In this document: positions 1-6,649 of the stretch, in pieces
How the letters are laid out: each line of letters opens with the position of its first letter
Numbering within the stretch: the first letter of the stretch is position 1
Assembly (NCBI GenBank): GCA_947856675.1
Contig: CANUCM010000092.1
Span: 1-8,503 of the forward strand
DNA length: 8,503 nt
Reading direction: 5' to 3'
DNA from: an uncultured Clostridia bacterium
Lineage (GTDB): Bacteria > Bacillota > Clostridia > Oscillospirales > Butyricicoccaceae
Position numbers and translations under genes: made by a program
The notes under the pieces: generated by a model
Told to the model about the DNA's origin: nothing
Database searches by the model: none
Seen by the model: only the letters and a program-made list of their open reading frames with translations

Positions 1-479
1 CCCATCAGCGACTGCTCCGTGTGCGCATGGCACAGCGCCACCGCCAACGCGTCTGCCGCGTCGTCGGGCCTCGGCATCGCAGAAAGCCCCAGCATGACGC
101 GCGTCATTTCCATCACCTGTTTTTTTTCCGCACGCCCGTATCCCACCACTGCCATCTTGACCTGCAGCGGCGTATACTGAAAAATCGGGACCCCGCTTTG
201 CGCACACGCCAGCACAATCACACCGCGCGCCTGCGCCACGGCAATGCCCGTTGTGACGTTGGTGTTGAAAAAAAGCTCCTCAATCGCCACGGCGTCCGGC
301 TTCAGCTTCTGTACAAGCTGCTGCATGTCGCGGTAAATCTCACACAGACGCTGCGGCATCGGCACGCCCGCCTTTGTAGTGATGGCACCGTACCCCAAAA
401 CACGCGTCCGGCCGTGCGTCTGTTCCACCGCGCCGTAGCCTGCGATGGCGTACCCCGGGTCAATTCCCAGCACAACCAT
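1..479 (-). CDS. ruvC: RuvC, Holliday junction resolvase (3' end outside window)
   Basis: Crossover junction endodeoxyribonuclease that, with RuvA and RuvB, resolves Holliday junctions by paired nicks during recombinational repair. The window holds 159 complete codons read from ATG at 479 and stops before a stop codon; the family is usually about 160-175 residues, so only a short tail is missing. The RNase H-like fold and all four catalytic acids are visible: D7 in the opening GIDPGY, E67 in AIEELFF, and D140 and D143 in RPDDAADALAVAL near the end. The NTNVTTGIAVAQARG segment (residues 72-86) is the usual RuvC helix region after the second acid. A Shine-Dalgarno GGGAGGG (486-492) sits 6 nt before the ATG, fixing the start, and a promoter lies just upstream, so this begins a new transcription unit after the patB terminator. 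ruvA and ruvB would be expected next but are not in view. Identification is very secure. Confidence 0.97.
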   Translation of the reverse strand, partial: MVVLGIDPGYAIAGYGAVEQTHGRTRVLGYGAITTKAGVPMPQRLCEIYRDMQQLVQKLKPDAVAIEELFFNTNVTTGIAVAQARGVIVLACAQSGVPIFQYTPLQVKMAVVGYGRAEKKQVMEMTRVMLGLSAMPRPDDAADALAVALCHAHTEQSLM

Positions 480-509
480 CGCATTCCCTCCCATTATACA
501 GATATCATT

Positions 510-538
510 ATTGTATCATCTTTTTATGCATTTCACAA
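510..538 (-). promoter_or_regulatory. sigma-A-type promoter for ruvC
   Basis: On the minus strand a -35 hexamer TTGTGA (533-538) is separated by exactly 17 nt from a -10 hexamer TACAAT (510-515), and the -10 is preceded by TG one base away (TGATACAAT), an extended -10. The predicted start of transcription is near 503, giving a 5' leader of about 25 nt that contains the GGGAGGG ribosome binding site of ruvC. It lies between the patB terminator and ruvC, where a new promoter is needed. Confidence 0.8.
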
Positions 539-550
539 CTGCAAAGAATC

Positions 551-590
551 TTAAGAAAAAGGGACAATCCCGACGGATTGCCCCTTTTTT
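551..590 (-). terminator. rho-independent terminator after the patB-like gene
   Basis: A 10-bp stem is formed by 561-570 and 575-584 (GGGACAATCC against GGATTGCCCC, one G-U pair in the minus-strand RNA) with a 4-nt loop at 571-574. In the minus-strand direction it is followed by TTTTTCTTAA (560-551), 20 nt beyond the stop codon of the patB-like gene. The opposite side also carries six T (585-590), so the element could work in both directions, although no plus-strand gene is seen that would need it. It closes the murA-walJ-rlmH-patB group. Confidence 0.9.
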
Positions 591-603
591 CGACGTTTTC
601 TGA

Positions 604-1800
604 TTACAGGCTTCCAAACGCTTTTTCCATTTTTTCCAAAGCGCGCAGCACGGTCTTGCTGCTCGTCGCAATGTTCATGCGGCCATAGCCCTCGTACCGC
701 GCCGAGAACCATACGCCCGGATCGAAAATCACGCCCGCCTTATCCAGCAAAAACCGCTCGACCTTATCCTTCGGCACGCCCATGTTCGTCATGTCCAGCC
801 ACATGAGGTATGTACCCTGCAGATCGGCCACCTTGATACCCGGCATACGCTCGCGGCAGAAATCATAGACCAGCGAGGCGTTTTCCTGCAGCTTGGCGCA
901 CAGGCCGTCCACATAATAATCGCAGTGGTTGTATGCGGCAATAAGCGCGCTGGCGCCCAGATAGCCAAACCCGCCCGCGCGGTTGCGGTTCATGCGCGCC
1001 TTGACTTTTTCGCGCGTTTCGGCACAGGGGATGACGCCGTAGGCCGCGTTCAGCCCCGCGACATTGAAGGTTTTGCTGGTCGACATGATGGATATGGCGT
1101 GACCGCTGTGGTTGGGGCACGCTTTCATAAAGGGAACCATGCGGTGCCCGGGAAGCGCAAGATCGGCGTGGATTTCATCGACGATCAGGAACACGCCGTT
1201 GCTGCAGCAGATTTCCGCCACCATGCACTGCTCTTCCGGAGTCCAGATGCGGCCGGCCGGGTTGTGCGGGTTGCACAGGATCATCGCCGTGACATCGTCG
1301 CGCGCCGCCACCGTACGCAAATTGTCGAAATCGATTTCATAGGTCAATTTTTCGCCTTCGCGGCGCTCGATCAGCGGGTTTTCCACGACGATGCGGTCGC
1401 TTGCCTGAATGGTCGATGCAAACGGATAATAAACCGGCGGCTGGATAATGATCCCTTCACCACGGCGGGTCAAGGTCTGCAGCGCCGCCGCCATGATGGA
1501 AAGAACGCCGCTGCCGTACACCAGCATTTCCGGCTCAACCGTCAAGTCAAAGCGCTTTTTCTGCCACAGGCAGATGGCCTGCGCCGCCTCATCCGGCGTA
1601 AAGCGGTAACCGTAAGCCGGGTGAGCCGCGGTGTCCTGCACCGCCTTGACCACCTCGGGGGGACAGGCAAAATCCATGTCGGCAATCCACATGGAAATTA
1701 CGTCGTCGGCGTTTTCAAGGCCGAATCTTTTGTCCAGCCCATCCCATTTGGTGCAAAAAGTATTGCGCCGGTCCAATGTGGTTTCGAAGTCAAATCCCAT
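604..1800 (-). CDS. patB: MalY/PatB-family PLP-dependent C-S beta-lyase / aminotransferase
   Basis: Fold-type I pyridoxal phosphate enzyme of 398 residues, the usual length of the MalY/PatB group, which cleaves cystathionine (to homocysteine, pyruvate and ammonia) and sometimes cysteine. Visible landmarks: the N-terminal MWIADMDFACPPEV segment (38-50) and the HPAYGYR stretch (60-66) typical of the family; CNPHNPAGR (176-184) with the cofactor-contacting Asn180; VDEIHADL (207-214) with Asp208, which pairs with the PLP ring nitrogen; Schiff-base Lys243 in STSKTFNVAGL; and Arg374 in GRMNIA, which binds the substrate carboxylate. The start at 1800 has an AAAGGAG ribosome binding site (1812-1818). 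It begins 29 nt after the rlmH stop with no promoter in between and is the last gene before the terminator. The family is certain; the exact substrate is not readable from sequence, and a role in general aminotransfer or regulation (as for MalY of E. coli) cannot be excluded. Confidence 0.92.
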   Translation of the reverse strand: MGFDFETTLDRRNTFCTKWDGLDKRFGLENADDVISMWIADMDFACPPEVVKAVQDTAAHPAYGYRFTPDEAAQAICLWQKKRFDLTVEPEMLVYGSGVLSIMAAALQTLTRRGEGIIIQPPVYYPFASTIQASDRIVVENPLIERREGEKLTYEIDFDNLRTVAARDDVTAMILCNPHNPAGRIWTPEEQCMVAEICCSNGVFLIVDEIHADLALPGHRMVPFMKACPNHSGHAISIMSTSKTFNVAGLNAAYGVIPCAETREKVKARMNRNRAGGFGYLGASALIAAYNHCDYYVDGLCAKLQENASLVYDFCRERMPGIKVADLQGTYLMWLDMTNMGVPKDKVERFLLDKAGVIFDPGVWFSARYEGYGRMNIATSSKTVLRALEKMEKAFGSL

Positions 1801-1829
1801 GTCTGTTTCCTCTCCTTTATCACCGTATT

Positions 1830-2288
1830 TTATTTATGATATTTGCTCCCCGCCGCAATGGACAGGGCGCGGTAAATCTGTTCGAGCACCATGACCCGCG
1901 CAAGGTGGTGCGGAAAGGTCATGGGGGACATGGAAAGCCGCAGATCGGCCCGCTGCTTGACGGCCGGATCCAGGCCTTCGCTCGAGCCGATGATGAAAGT
2001 CAGCCGCGACACGCCGCGCGTCTGCAGTGTGCTGAGCGTTTCGGCCAGCGCCTCGCTCGACATGCTTTTCCCCTCGATGCACAGCGCTATCACATAAGAC
2101 CCGGGAACAATGCTGTCCAGAACGCGCGCGCCCTCACGGCGCAGGCCGTCCGGGCGGCCCGATTCCTCCGCAAGCTCCACAACCTCCGGCCGGCAATACG
2201 CCCCGAGCCGCTTGACATATTCCTCGCAGGCCTGCTGATAAAAGCGCTCCTTCAGCCGGCCGACGCATATCACCCGTACGCCCGTCAC
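1830..2288 (-). CDS. rlmH: RlmH, 23S rRNA (pseudouridine-1915-N3)-methyltransferase
   Basis: SPOUT-class methyltransferase that uses S-adenosylmethionine to methylate pseudouridine 1915 in helix 69 of 23S rRNA on assembled 70S ribosomes. I read it from GTG at 2288, which overlaps the walJ stop by 4 nt (GTGA), giving 152 residues against about 155-160 for the family. The N-terminus VRVICVGRLKERFYQ (4-18) matches the family start, so upstream in-frame codons are walJ sequence in another frame and not part of the protein. The trefoil-knot SAM site is visible: IALCIEGK (67-74), FIIGSSEGL (98-106) and the C-terminal LSMSPMTFPHHLARVM, LEQIYRA and the final YHK. The second position of the usual IGG is Ser here, a variation I believe occurs in related sequences. 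Linkage of rlmH with walJ is common in Firmicutes. No good Shine-Dalgarno precedes the GTG (only a distant GGAG), so translation probably depends on coupling to walJ. Confidence 0.95.
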   Translation of the reverse strand: MTGVRVICVGRLKERFYQQACEEYVKRLGAYCRPEVVELAEESGRPDGLRREGARVLDSIVPGSYVIALCIEGKSMSSEALAETLSTLQTRGVSRLTFIIGSSEGLDPAVKQRADLRLSMSPMTFPHHLARVMVLEQIYRALSIAAGSKYHK

Positions 2289-3061
2289 AGCAGCACCGGC
2301 TCCAGCGCGCCGCGGCGCGGCGCCACGCACACCCCGACATCGTCCTGGGCGCCCAGCCGGCACAGCGCAGCATGCGCGGCCCGCTCGGCATGCCGCGGGG
2401 TGTTGTTCTTTTCGCTCAGATGGGCCAGTACAAAGCGCCGCGTCCCGGTGCGGGCCAGCTTTTCCACCAGCGAGGCGCACGCCTCATTGGAAAGATGTCC
2501 GCTGTCCGACAAAATACGCGCCTTGAGAAAGGCCGGGTACGGCCCGGTGCGCACAAGCTCTGTGTCGTGGTTTGATTCGACGGCCGCAGCGCGCACGCCC
2601 GCCAAAGCGTCGAGCACCTGCGGCGTCACACAGCCGAGGTCGGTGCACACGCCGACCGCCGAAGCCCCTTCGCCCAGTATGTAGCCCACGCTGCCCGGAC
2701 TGTCGTGCATGGTGGGAAACGCGCGCACACTGACATCCTCCAAAGCCAGCGTCTGCCCCGCCGAAAAAGCCTGCGGCCGTTCATCGCCCGCTATACGGCA
2801 CAGCTCGCCCCAGGCGCCCTCCGAACACCACAAACGCGCCCCTGTGTATCCCAAAAGCACCGGAAGCGCCGATATATGGTCCGTGTGCGTATGTGTGATG
2901 ACAATATCCGTCAGTTCAGATGCATCCAGCCCCAGAGCGCGCAGCATGGTGCGGATATACCTGCAGCTGGTGCCGGCGTCTATCAGAATGCGCGCCCTGT
3001 TTCCTACATACAGGGCGGCGTTGCCCGAAGACCCGCTCGCCAGCGTGCAAAAATACTGCAT
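2285..3061 (-). CDS. walJ: WalJ (YycJ), MBL-fold metallo-hydrolase
   Basis: Metallo-beta-lactamase-fold hydrolase of 258 residues (Bacillus YycJ is about 264). It is cytoplasmic, with no signal peptide. The N-terminal CTLASGSSGNAALY (5-18) is typical of YycJ. Metal ligands are in place: THTHTDH with H57, H59, D61 and H62; H119 in TMHDS; D141 in CTDLG; H188 in SDSGHLSNEA; and H214 in LAHLSEKNN. The HLSNEA and HLSEKNN motifs separate it from generic MBL proteins. In Firmicutes the gene travels with walRK; Bacillus YycJ has been tied to nuclease activity and to mismatch repair or coordination of division with replication, but its substrate here is unknown. The reading frame is open upstream to 3256 across the end of murA; I chose ATG 3061 because a GGAGGAGG ribosome binding site precedes it and homology begins there. 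It follows murA after 70 nt containing a hairpin and overlaps rlmH by 4 nt. Confidence 0.94.
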   Translation of the reverse strand: MQYFCTLASGSSGNAALYVGNRARILIDAGTSCRYIRTMLRALGLDASELTDIVITHTHTDHISALPVLLGYTGARLWCSEGAWGELCRIAGDERPQAFSAGQTLALEDVSVRAFPTMHDSPGSVGYILGEGASAVGVCTDLGCVTPQVLDALAGVRAAAVESNHDTELVRTGPYPAFLKARILSDSGHLSNEACASLVEKLARTGTRRFVLAHLSEKNNTPRHAERAAHAALCRLGAQDDVGVCVAPRRGALEPVLL

Positions 3062-3071
3062 GAAATCAAAT

Positions 3072-3079
3072 CCTCCTCC
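3072..3079 (-). promoter_or_regulatory. ribosome binding site that fixes the walJ start
   Basis: GGAGGAGG on the minus strand, 10 nt before ATG 3061. It decides against the longer in-frame reading that would begin inside murA at 3256, since no comparable site or family homology supports that extension. Confidence 0.8.
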
Positions 3080-3093
3080 GTGCCGTGCCACGC

Positions 3094-3123
3094 AAAAAGC
3101 CGCCGGCTGCTGTGCGCGGCGGC
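3094..3123 (-). terminator. putative intercistronic terminator/attenuator between murA and walJ
   Basis: In the minus-strand RNA GCCGCCG (3117-3123) pairs perfectly with CGGCGGC (3099-3105) around an 11-nt loop, and five T follow directly (3094-3098). It begins 8 nt past the murA stop and ends about 15 nt before the walJ ribosome binding site. The remaining 3080-3093 stretch is too short for a separate promoter, so if the hairpin works it would act as a leaky terminator that lowers expression of walJ, rlmH and the patB-like gene relative to murA, or as an RNA-stabilising 3' structure. The T-run is only moderate in length, so efficiency is uncertain. Confidence 0.55.
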
Positions 3124-3131
3124 CGTGCTCT

Positions 3132-4427
3132 CTATTTTGCCTCCGGGACGGCACACGCCTCATCGGGCTTGCTGACACGGCGAATGTCCGCGCCGGCGCG
3201 GCGGAGCTTGTCCACCAGGTTTTCATATCCGCGCTCGATGTGATGAATTTCTTCAATGACCGTCTGGCCTTCGGCGGCCAGGCCGGCTATCACCATGGCC
3301 GCGCCCGCGCGGAGATCGCACGCGCGCACCGTCGCGCCCGTCAGGCGCTCCACGCCTTCCACCACGGCGACACGCCCGTCGACCTGAATGTGCGCGCCCA
3401 TGCGGCGCAGCTCGTCCACATAACGGTAGCGGTTGTCCCACACGCCCTCGGTGACGATGCTGGTACCCGAGGCCAGCGACAGCGCCACCGTCATCTGCGG
3501 CTGCATGTCCGTCGGAAAGCCGGGGTAGGGCAGCGTCTTGACATTGACACGCGACAAAGGCCCGCGCCGCGTGGCGCGCACCGCCTCATCCTGCTCCTCA
3601 ATCTCAACGCCCATTTCGCTCAGCTTGGCCGTGATGCAGTCCAGGTGCTTGGGAATGACGTTTTTGACAAGCAGGCTCCCGCCCGCAGCCGCCACGGCCG
3701 CAAGATATGTGCCCGCTTCGATTTGATCGGGTATGATGGAATACACGCCGCCGCACAGACGTTCCACGCCGCGGATTTTAATGATGTCGGTACCGGCGCC
3801 CATGATGTCGCCGCCCATGGAGTTTAAAAAGTTGGCAAGATCGACGATGTGCGGCTCCTTGGCGGCATTTTCAATCACGGTCTGGCCTTCGGCCAGCACC
3901 GCTGCCAGCATGATGTTCATGGTCGCGCCCACCGACACGACGTCCAGATACACGCTGCCGCCCAAAAGCCCGTCGGTGGCGTCGGCAGTGACATATCCCT
4001 TTTCCTGCCGCACGACGGCGCCCAGCGCCTCAAAGCCCTTGACGTGCTGATCGATGGGCCGCACGCCCCCGAAATTGCAGCCGCCGGGCAGCGCAACTTC
4101 CGCATGGTGGTACCGCCCCAGCAGGGCGCCCAGCAGATAATAGGATGCGCGGATGCGGCGCGTCATCTCATCGGGGGTTTTTTGGTTTTTCATGCCGCGG
4201 CAGTCGATTTCGACGACCGTCGGGCTCATGCTGCGGACCTTGGCGCCCAGCTGGCGCAAAATATCAAGCTGAATGATGACATCATTGACGCAGGGGACGT
4301 TTTCTATGCGGCACACGCCGTCAGCCAAAATGGCGGCCGGAATAATGGCAAGCGCGGCGTTTTTTGCGCCGCTGACAGTAATTTCTCCAAAGAGCGGCTT
4401 TCCGCCGTTGATTACGATTGTTTCCAT
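3132..4427 (-). CDS. murA: MurA, UDP-N-acetylglucosamine 1-carboxyvinyltransferase
   Basis: Cytoplasmic enzyme that transfers enolpyruvate from PEP to UDP-GlcNAc, the first committed step of peptidoglycan synthesis. At 431 residues it is near the usual 417-435. Visible: the N-terminal INGGKPLFGEITVSGAKNAA (6-25) with K22 and N23; the PEP/fosfomycin Cys117 in LPGGC; RPIDQH (123-128); PTDMQPQM (305-312) with the conserved Asp307 that acts in deprotonation; and ERGYENLVDKLRRAGA (398-413) near the end. Cys117 predicts a fosfomycin-sensitive type. The loop between Cys and Arg reads CNFGGVR, one residue longer than the spacing in E. coli (Cys115 to Arg120). The start at 4427 is preceded by AGAGGTG (4435-4441). 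Its place between yycI and walJ is unusual compared with Bacillus and Staphylococcus and puts precursor synthesis beside the wall-sensing kinase. Whether this is the MurA1 or MurA2 type found in Gram-positives cannot be told here. Confidence 0.97.
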   Translation of the reverse strand: METIVINGGKPLFGEITVSGAKNAALAIIPAAILADGVCRIENVPCVNDVIIQLDILRQLGAKVRSMSPTVVEIDCRGMKNQKTPDEMTRRIRASYYLLGALLGRYHHAEVALPGGCNFGGVRPIDQHVKGFEALGAVVRQEKGYVTADATDGLLGGSVYLDVVSVGATMNIMLAAVLAEGQTVIENAAKEPHIVDLANFLNSMGGDIMGAGTDIIKIRGVERLCGGVYSIIPDQIEAGTYLAAVAAAGGSLLVKNVIPKHLDCITAKLSEMGVEIEEQDEAVRATRRGPLSRVNVKTLPYPGFPTDMQPQMTVALSLASGTSIVTEGVWDNRYRYVDELRRMGAHIQVDGRVAVVEGVERLTGATVRACDLRAGAAMVIAGLAAEGQTVIEEIHHIERGYENLVDKLRRAGADIRRVSKPDEACAVPEAK

Positions 4428-4480
4428 AGCATGGCACCTCTTTTCAAAGCAGCCGCGTGCTGTGTTGTTGCGCTCTGTTT

Positions 4481-4509
4481 ATCATACCATATTATTATAA
4501 AAAGATAAA
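4481..4509 (-). promoter_or_regulatory. probable promoter for murA
   Basis: In the 151-nt AT-rich gap between yycI and murA the minus strand has TATGAT (4481-4486) preceded by TGG (4487-4489), forming an extended -10 (TGnTATGAT). Seventeen nt upstream lies TTTATC (4504-4509), a weak -35, which is common when the -10 is extended. A second -10-like TATAAT (4494-4499) overlaps this spacer with no convincing -35 of its own. Predicted transcription would start near 4474 and give a leader of roughly 45 nt. The abrupt change from GC-rich coding to AT-rich sequence supports a regulatory region. I found no clear WalR box (TGTWAH-N5-TGTWAH) in the gap and no convincing terminator after yycI, so read-through from walRK also remains possible. 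Confidence 0.6.
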
Positions 4510-4578
4510 GGAAAAATAAACTCGCCTGCCTGCTGAAAAAGCCCGGAGAAATTTCATTTTTTTGTGCATTTTCGCCCG

Positions 4579-5364
4579 TTATTCCGCAGTAATTTCCTTT
4601 TTTTCGGTGCCGCTGATGACAATTCGGCCTTTTTCGGTTTCAATTTGCCACACCGGCACAAACTGCACGCCGCCGCGCAGCGGCTCCTGCCGGTATGCCG
4701 CGCTGACGCCCGTCACATGCGCCGGCTCGCCGTCGAGCACCGTGAGCAGCGCCAGCATCATCTCGCACCGCTCCGCCGCAAAAGACACCCTCTGCAGCTC
4801 CTGCCCGAAATACCACCGTCCCGACGCGCGCGCGCCCTGCCCGGTGTCGCTGCACTCCAGCACCGCGCCCGTCACCGGCAGGCCGTCCAAAAGCAGCTGG
4901 GCGCTCACGCCGTCCGCGCGCTCGGTTTTTTCGCAGGAGATGCCCTGCGCCGCGCCCGTTTCCAAAATGGCGTCCAGCAGCTGCGCGGCGGTTTTCCCGT
5001 CATGCAGCACCGCTTCAAAAACGCCTTCGCTGCGGAAAATCACACTGCCGGCCGAAGATGTGTAGATGCTGATGCCGCCGCCGGCCTCCTCCAGCCCGGC
5101 TTTCCCCAGCAGCGCCTGCGCCACCTGGCTTTCGATTTCCGTGCTGCGCTGCGACTGCACGAGCGGCAGGCTGTCCGCCATGTCTTCAAACAGCTGCGGC
5201 TCAACCTCCACTCCCGCCTGCTGCAGCAGCGAAACGGAATTTTCAAACGCCTCGCGCTGCGCCCCGGCACGCCGGGAAAGCTGGAAATAAATATTGAGCG
5301 CCAGCAGCACATTGACCGCTGCCAGCAGGGCGATGAGCATGGACTTTACCTTACTCCATTCCAT
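4579..5364 (-). CDS. yycI: YycI, membrane-anchored regulator of WalK
   Basis: Single-pass membrane protein of 261 residues. The N-terminus MEWSKVKSMLIALLAAV (1-17) is the YycI signature (W-S-K followed by one hydrophobic helix, about 8-27), with no charged break, placing the remaining ~230 residues outside the membrane. The C-terminal VQFVPVWQIET (233-243) is typical of the YycI fold. In Bacillus, YycI and YycH bind WalK through their membrane helices and restrain it; in Staphylococcus they stimulate it. The direction here is unknown. ATG 5364 is preceded by GGAGG with a 6-nt spacer, and the gene overlaps the end of yycH by 14 nt, suggesting coupled translation and matched amounts of the two partners. 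Sequence outside the two motifs is poorly conserved, so the call rests on these motifs, topology and position after yycH. Confidence 0.86.
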   Translation of the reverse strand: MEWSKVKSMLIALLAAVNVLLALNIYFQLSRRAGAQREAFENSVSLLQQAGVEVEPQLFEDMADSLPLVQSQRSTEIESQVAQALLGKAGLEEAGGGISIYTSSAGSVIFRSEGVFEAVLHDGKTAAQLLDAILETGAAQGISCEKTERADGVSAQLLLDGLPVTGAVLECSDTGQGARASGRWYFGQELQRVSFAAERCEMMLALLTVLDGEPAHVTGVSAAYRQEPLRGGVQFVPVWQIETEKGRIVISGTEKKEITAE

Positions 5365-6649
5365 TGCTTTCCTCCGTACTGCACAGCACCGGCACCAAAA
5401 GCCCTTCCTGTTTTTCCGAATACCGCACGCTGAGGCGGTAGCATGCGCTCTGCTGCGGCAGTGCCGCCGCCGCCTGACGCGCAGGCAGAAGGGCGTACAT
5501 GTCCGCTTCCTCGTAGCTGCGCGGCGACATATACAGGGAAACCACCTGCCCGCCGCGCACCGTTACCTGCGCGCCCGGCCGCTCTGAAAGCACTGCACAG
5601 CCGCTGAGCGTCAGGTCGAACAGCAAAACAAGCCCGCCGTCCTCCTGTTCGTCCAGCTCGCTGAGGCTGTACACTCCCTGGGCGCCCGCCTTCTCCGAAA
5701 GCTCGTTCAGCAGCACGCGCACGCCTTCGACCGCCATGCTCAGGTTATCGCCGCTTTCCTCCGGCAGCCCCAGCGAAATGCCCTGCCCTTCCGCGCCGGA
5801 AGTATAGACCAAATCGCCGTTTGTCCCTACGCGCAGAACATTATAGCCCAGAGCGTTGTAGCCCTCGACATACACGATTTCCCCATCCTGCTCGTACACC
5901 CGCGCAAGGTACGGGTTAAAGCCGAACCCGCTTAAAACCTCGCGGGACAGCTCGCCCGCCTGGACAAACGCAGGGCTCTTGACCGTATAGCTGCGCCCCT
6001 GCACGGCACTGAGCAGCACCGGCTCGTCCGCGCACAGGGCCGAAAGCCCGTCTTCCTCAAAAGCGAACACCGCATTGTTCCCCTGCCATGCAGAACACAC
6101 CTGCTGCAGGCGATCGGCTGCCGCCGCTGTCTGCGCCATGTGGTGCTGCCCGGTTTCCGCATCGCGCCATGCCAGCACTACGCTGCCATCCGACAGCCCC
6201 AGCACAAGCCCTGTCAGGCGGCTTTCCCGCTCGCCCGCTTCCAGGCCGGCCCACCTGCGCAGCAGAAAAAACGGCAGTTCGGTGTCAAACCCCAAATACA
6301 CGGCCGGGTTTTGCAGCAGCTCCAGATATTCTTCCTGCGTGACCTGTACGCCGGCCTGCGCCGACCCCACCGCTTCGGTATACAGCGTACTGACCGCCGT
6401 TTCCATTTCCTGTTTTTCGTCATAAGACTCGGGCATGTGCACGCCCGCAGGCGTACACACCGCCAGCGTGCGCAGCTGCACGGCCGGCTGCGGCTCCAGC
6501 TCGGACGGCGTCTCCTGCGGTGAAACGCCCAGTATGCGCGACAGCGATCCGCCTTCCGTGCTGACGCCCAGCGTCATGGAAAAATACAGCAGCACCAGCA
6601 TGAGCACAAACAGCCCGGCAAGCGCCGTGTTTTTGACGCGTTCACGCAT
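5351..6649 (-). CDS. yycH: YycH, membrane-anchored regulator of WalK
   Basis: Single-pass membrane protein of 432 residues, close to the family length of about 440-455. A basic N-terminus (RERVK) leads into one hydrophobic helix at about 8-28, after which the protein is extracytoplasmic. The diagnostic stretch FGFNPYLARVYEQDGEIVYVEG (split here as FGFNPY at 242-247 and IVYVEGYNALGY at 258-269) matches the YycH core. It works with YycI as a complex that contacts the membrane region of WalK and alters its kinase activity; the outcome (inhibition or activation) differs between Bacillus and Staphylococcus. The start at 6649 lies inside the last codons of walK (8-nt overlap) and is preceded by GGAGGAG with short spacing; its end overlaps yycI by 14 nt. 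A signal anchor, not a cleaved signal peptide, is expected, as no clear cleavage site follows the helix. Confidence 0.9.
   Translation of the reverse strand: MRERVKNTALAGLFVLMLVLLYFSMTLGVSTEGGSLSRILGVSPQETPSELEPQPAVQLRTLAVCTPAGVHMPESYDEKQEMETAVSTLYTEAVGSAQAGVQVTQEEYLELLQNPAVYLGFDTELPFFLLRRWAGLEAGERESRLTGLVLGLSDGSVVLAWRDAETGQHHMAQTAAAADRLQQVCSAWQGNNAVFAFEEDGLSALCADEPVLLSAVQGRSYTVKSPAFVQAGELSREVLSGFGFNPYLARVYEQDGEIVYVEGYNALGYNVLRVGTNGDLVYTSGAEGQGISLGLPEESGDNLSMAVEGVRVLLNELSEKAGAQGVYSLSELDEQEDGGLVLLFDLTLSGCAVLSERPGAQVTVRGGQVVSLYMSPRSYEEADMYALLPARQAAAALPQQSACYRLSVRYSEKQEGLLVPVLCSTEESNGME

Noticed and set aside
925..1839. A 304-codon plus-strand open frame opposite the patB-like gene
   Set aside because: It lies almost entirely antisense to a gene with all family motifs, its translation is rich in Arg, His and Ala as expected for a reverse shadow of GC-rich coding DNA, and no domain is recognisable.
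1976..1994. IGSSEG instead of the more usual IGG at the RlmH SAM-binding loop
   Set aside because: I considered this a possible loss of function, but all other knot motifs are intact and similar Ser variants seem to occur in related sequences, so it does not stand out.
2289..2480. N-terminal extension of rlmH within walJ
   Set aside because: The frame is open to 2480, but these codons are walJ sequence in another frame, rlmH homology begins at the GTG at 2288, and the 152-residue product already has family length.
2709..3827. A 372-codon plus-strand open frame opposite walJ and murA
   Set aside because: It spans two well-supported minus-strand genes and the gap between them, shows no recognisable motif, and has the low-complexity Arg/His/Ala composition of an antisense shadow.
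4461..4486. TGTTGT and TGTTTA as a WalR binding box near the murA promoter
   Set aside because: The two half-sites each miss the TGTWAH consensus and are spaced 13 nt start to start, not the 11 required.
4533..4567. Possible terminator after yycI (TGAAA ... TTTCA followed by a T-run on the plus strand)
   Set aside because: The stem is only about five AT-rich pairs, and the T-run is on the wrong side for minus-strand transcription.
4564..5433. A 289-codon plus-strand open frame opposite yycI
   Set aside because: It is antisense to yycI, which has a proper start, ribosome binding site and signature; the plus-strand translation is Arg/Leu/Gln/His-rich without motifs.
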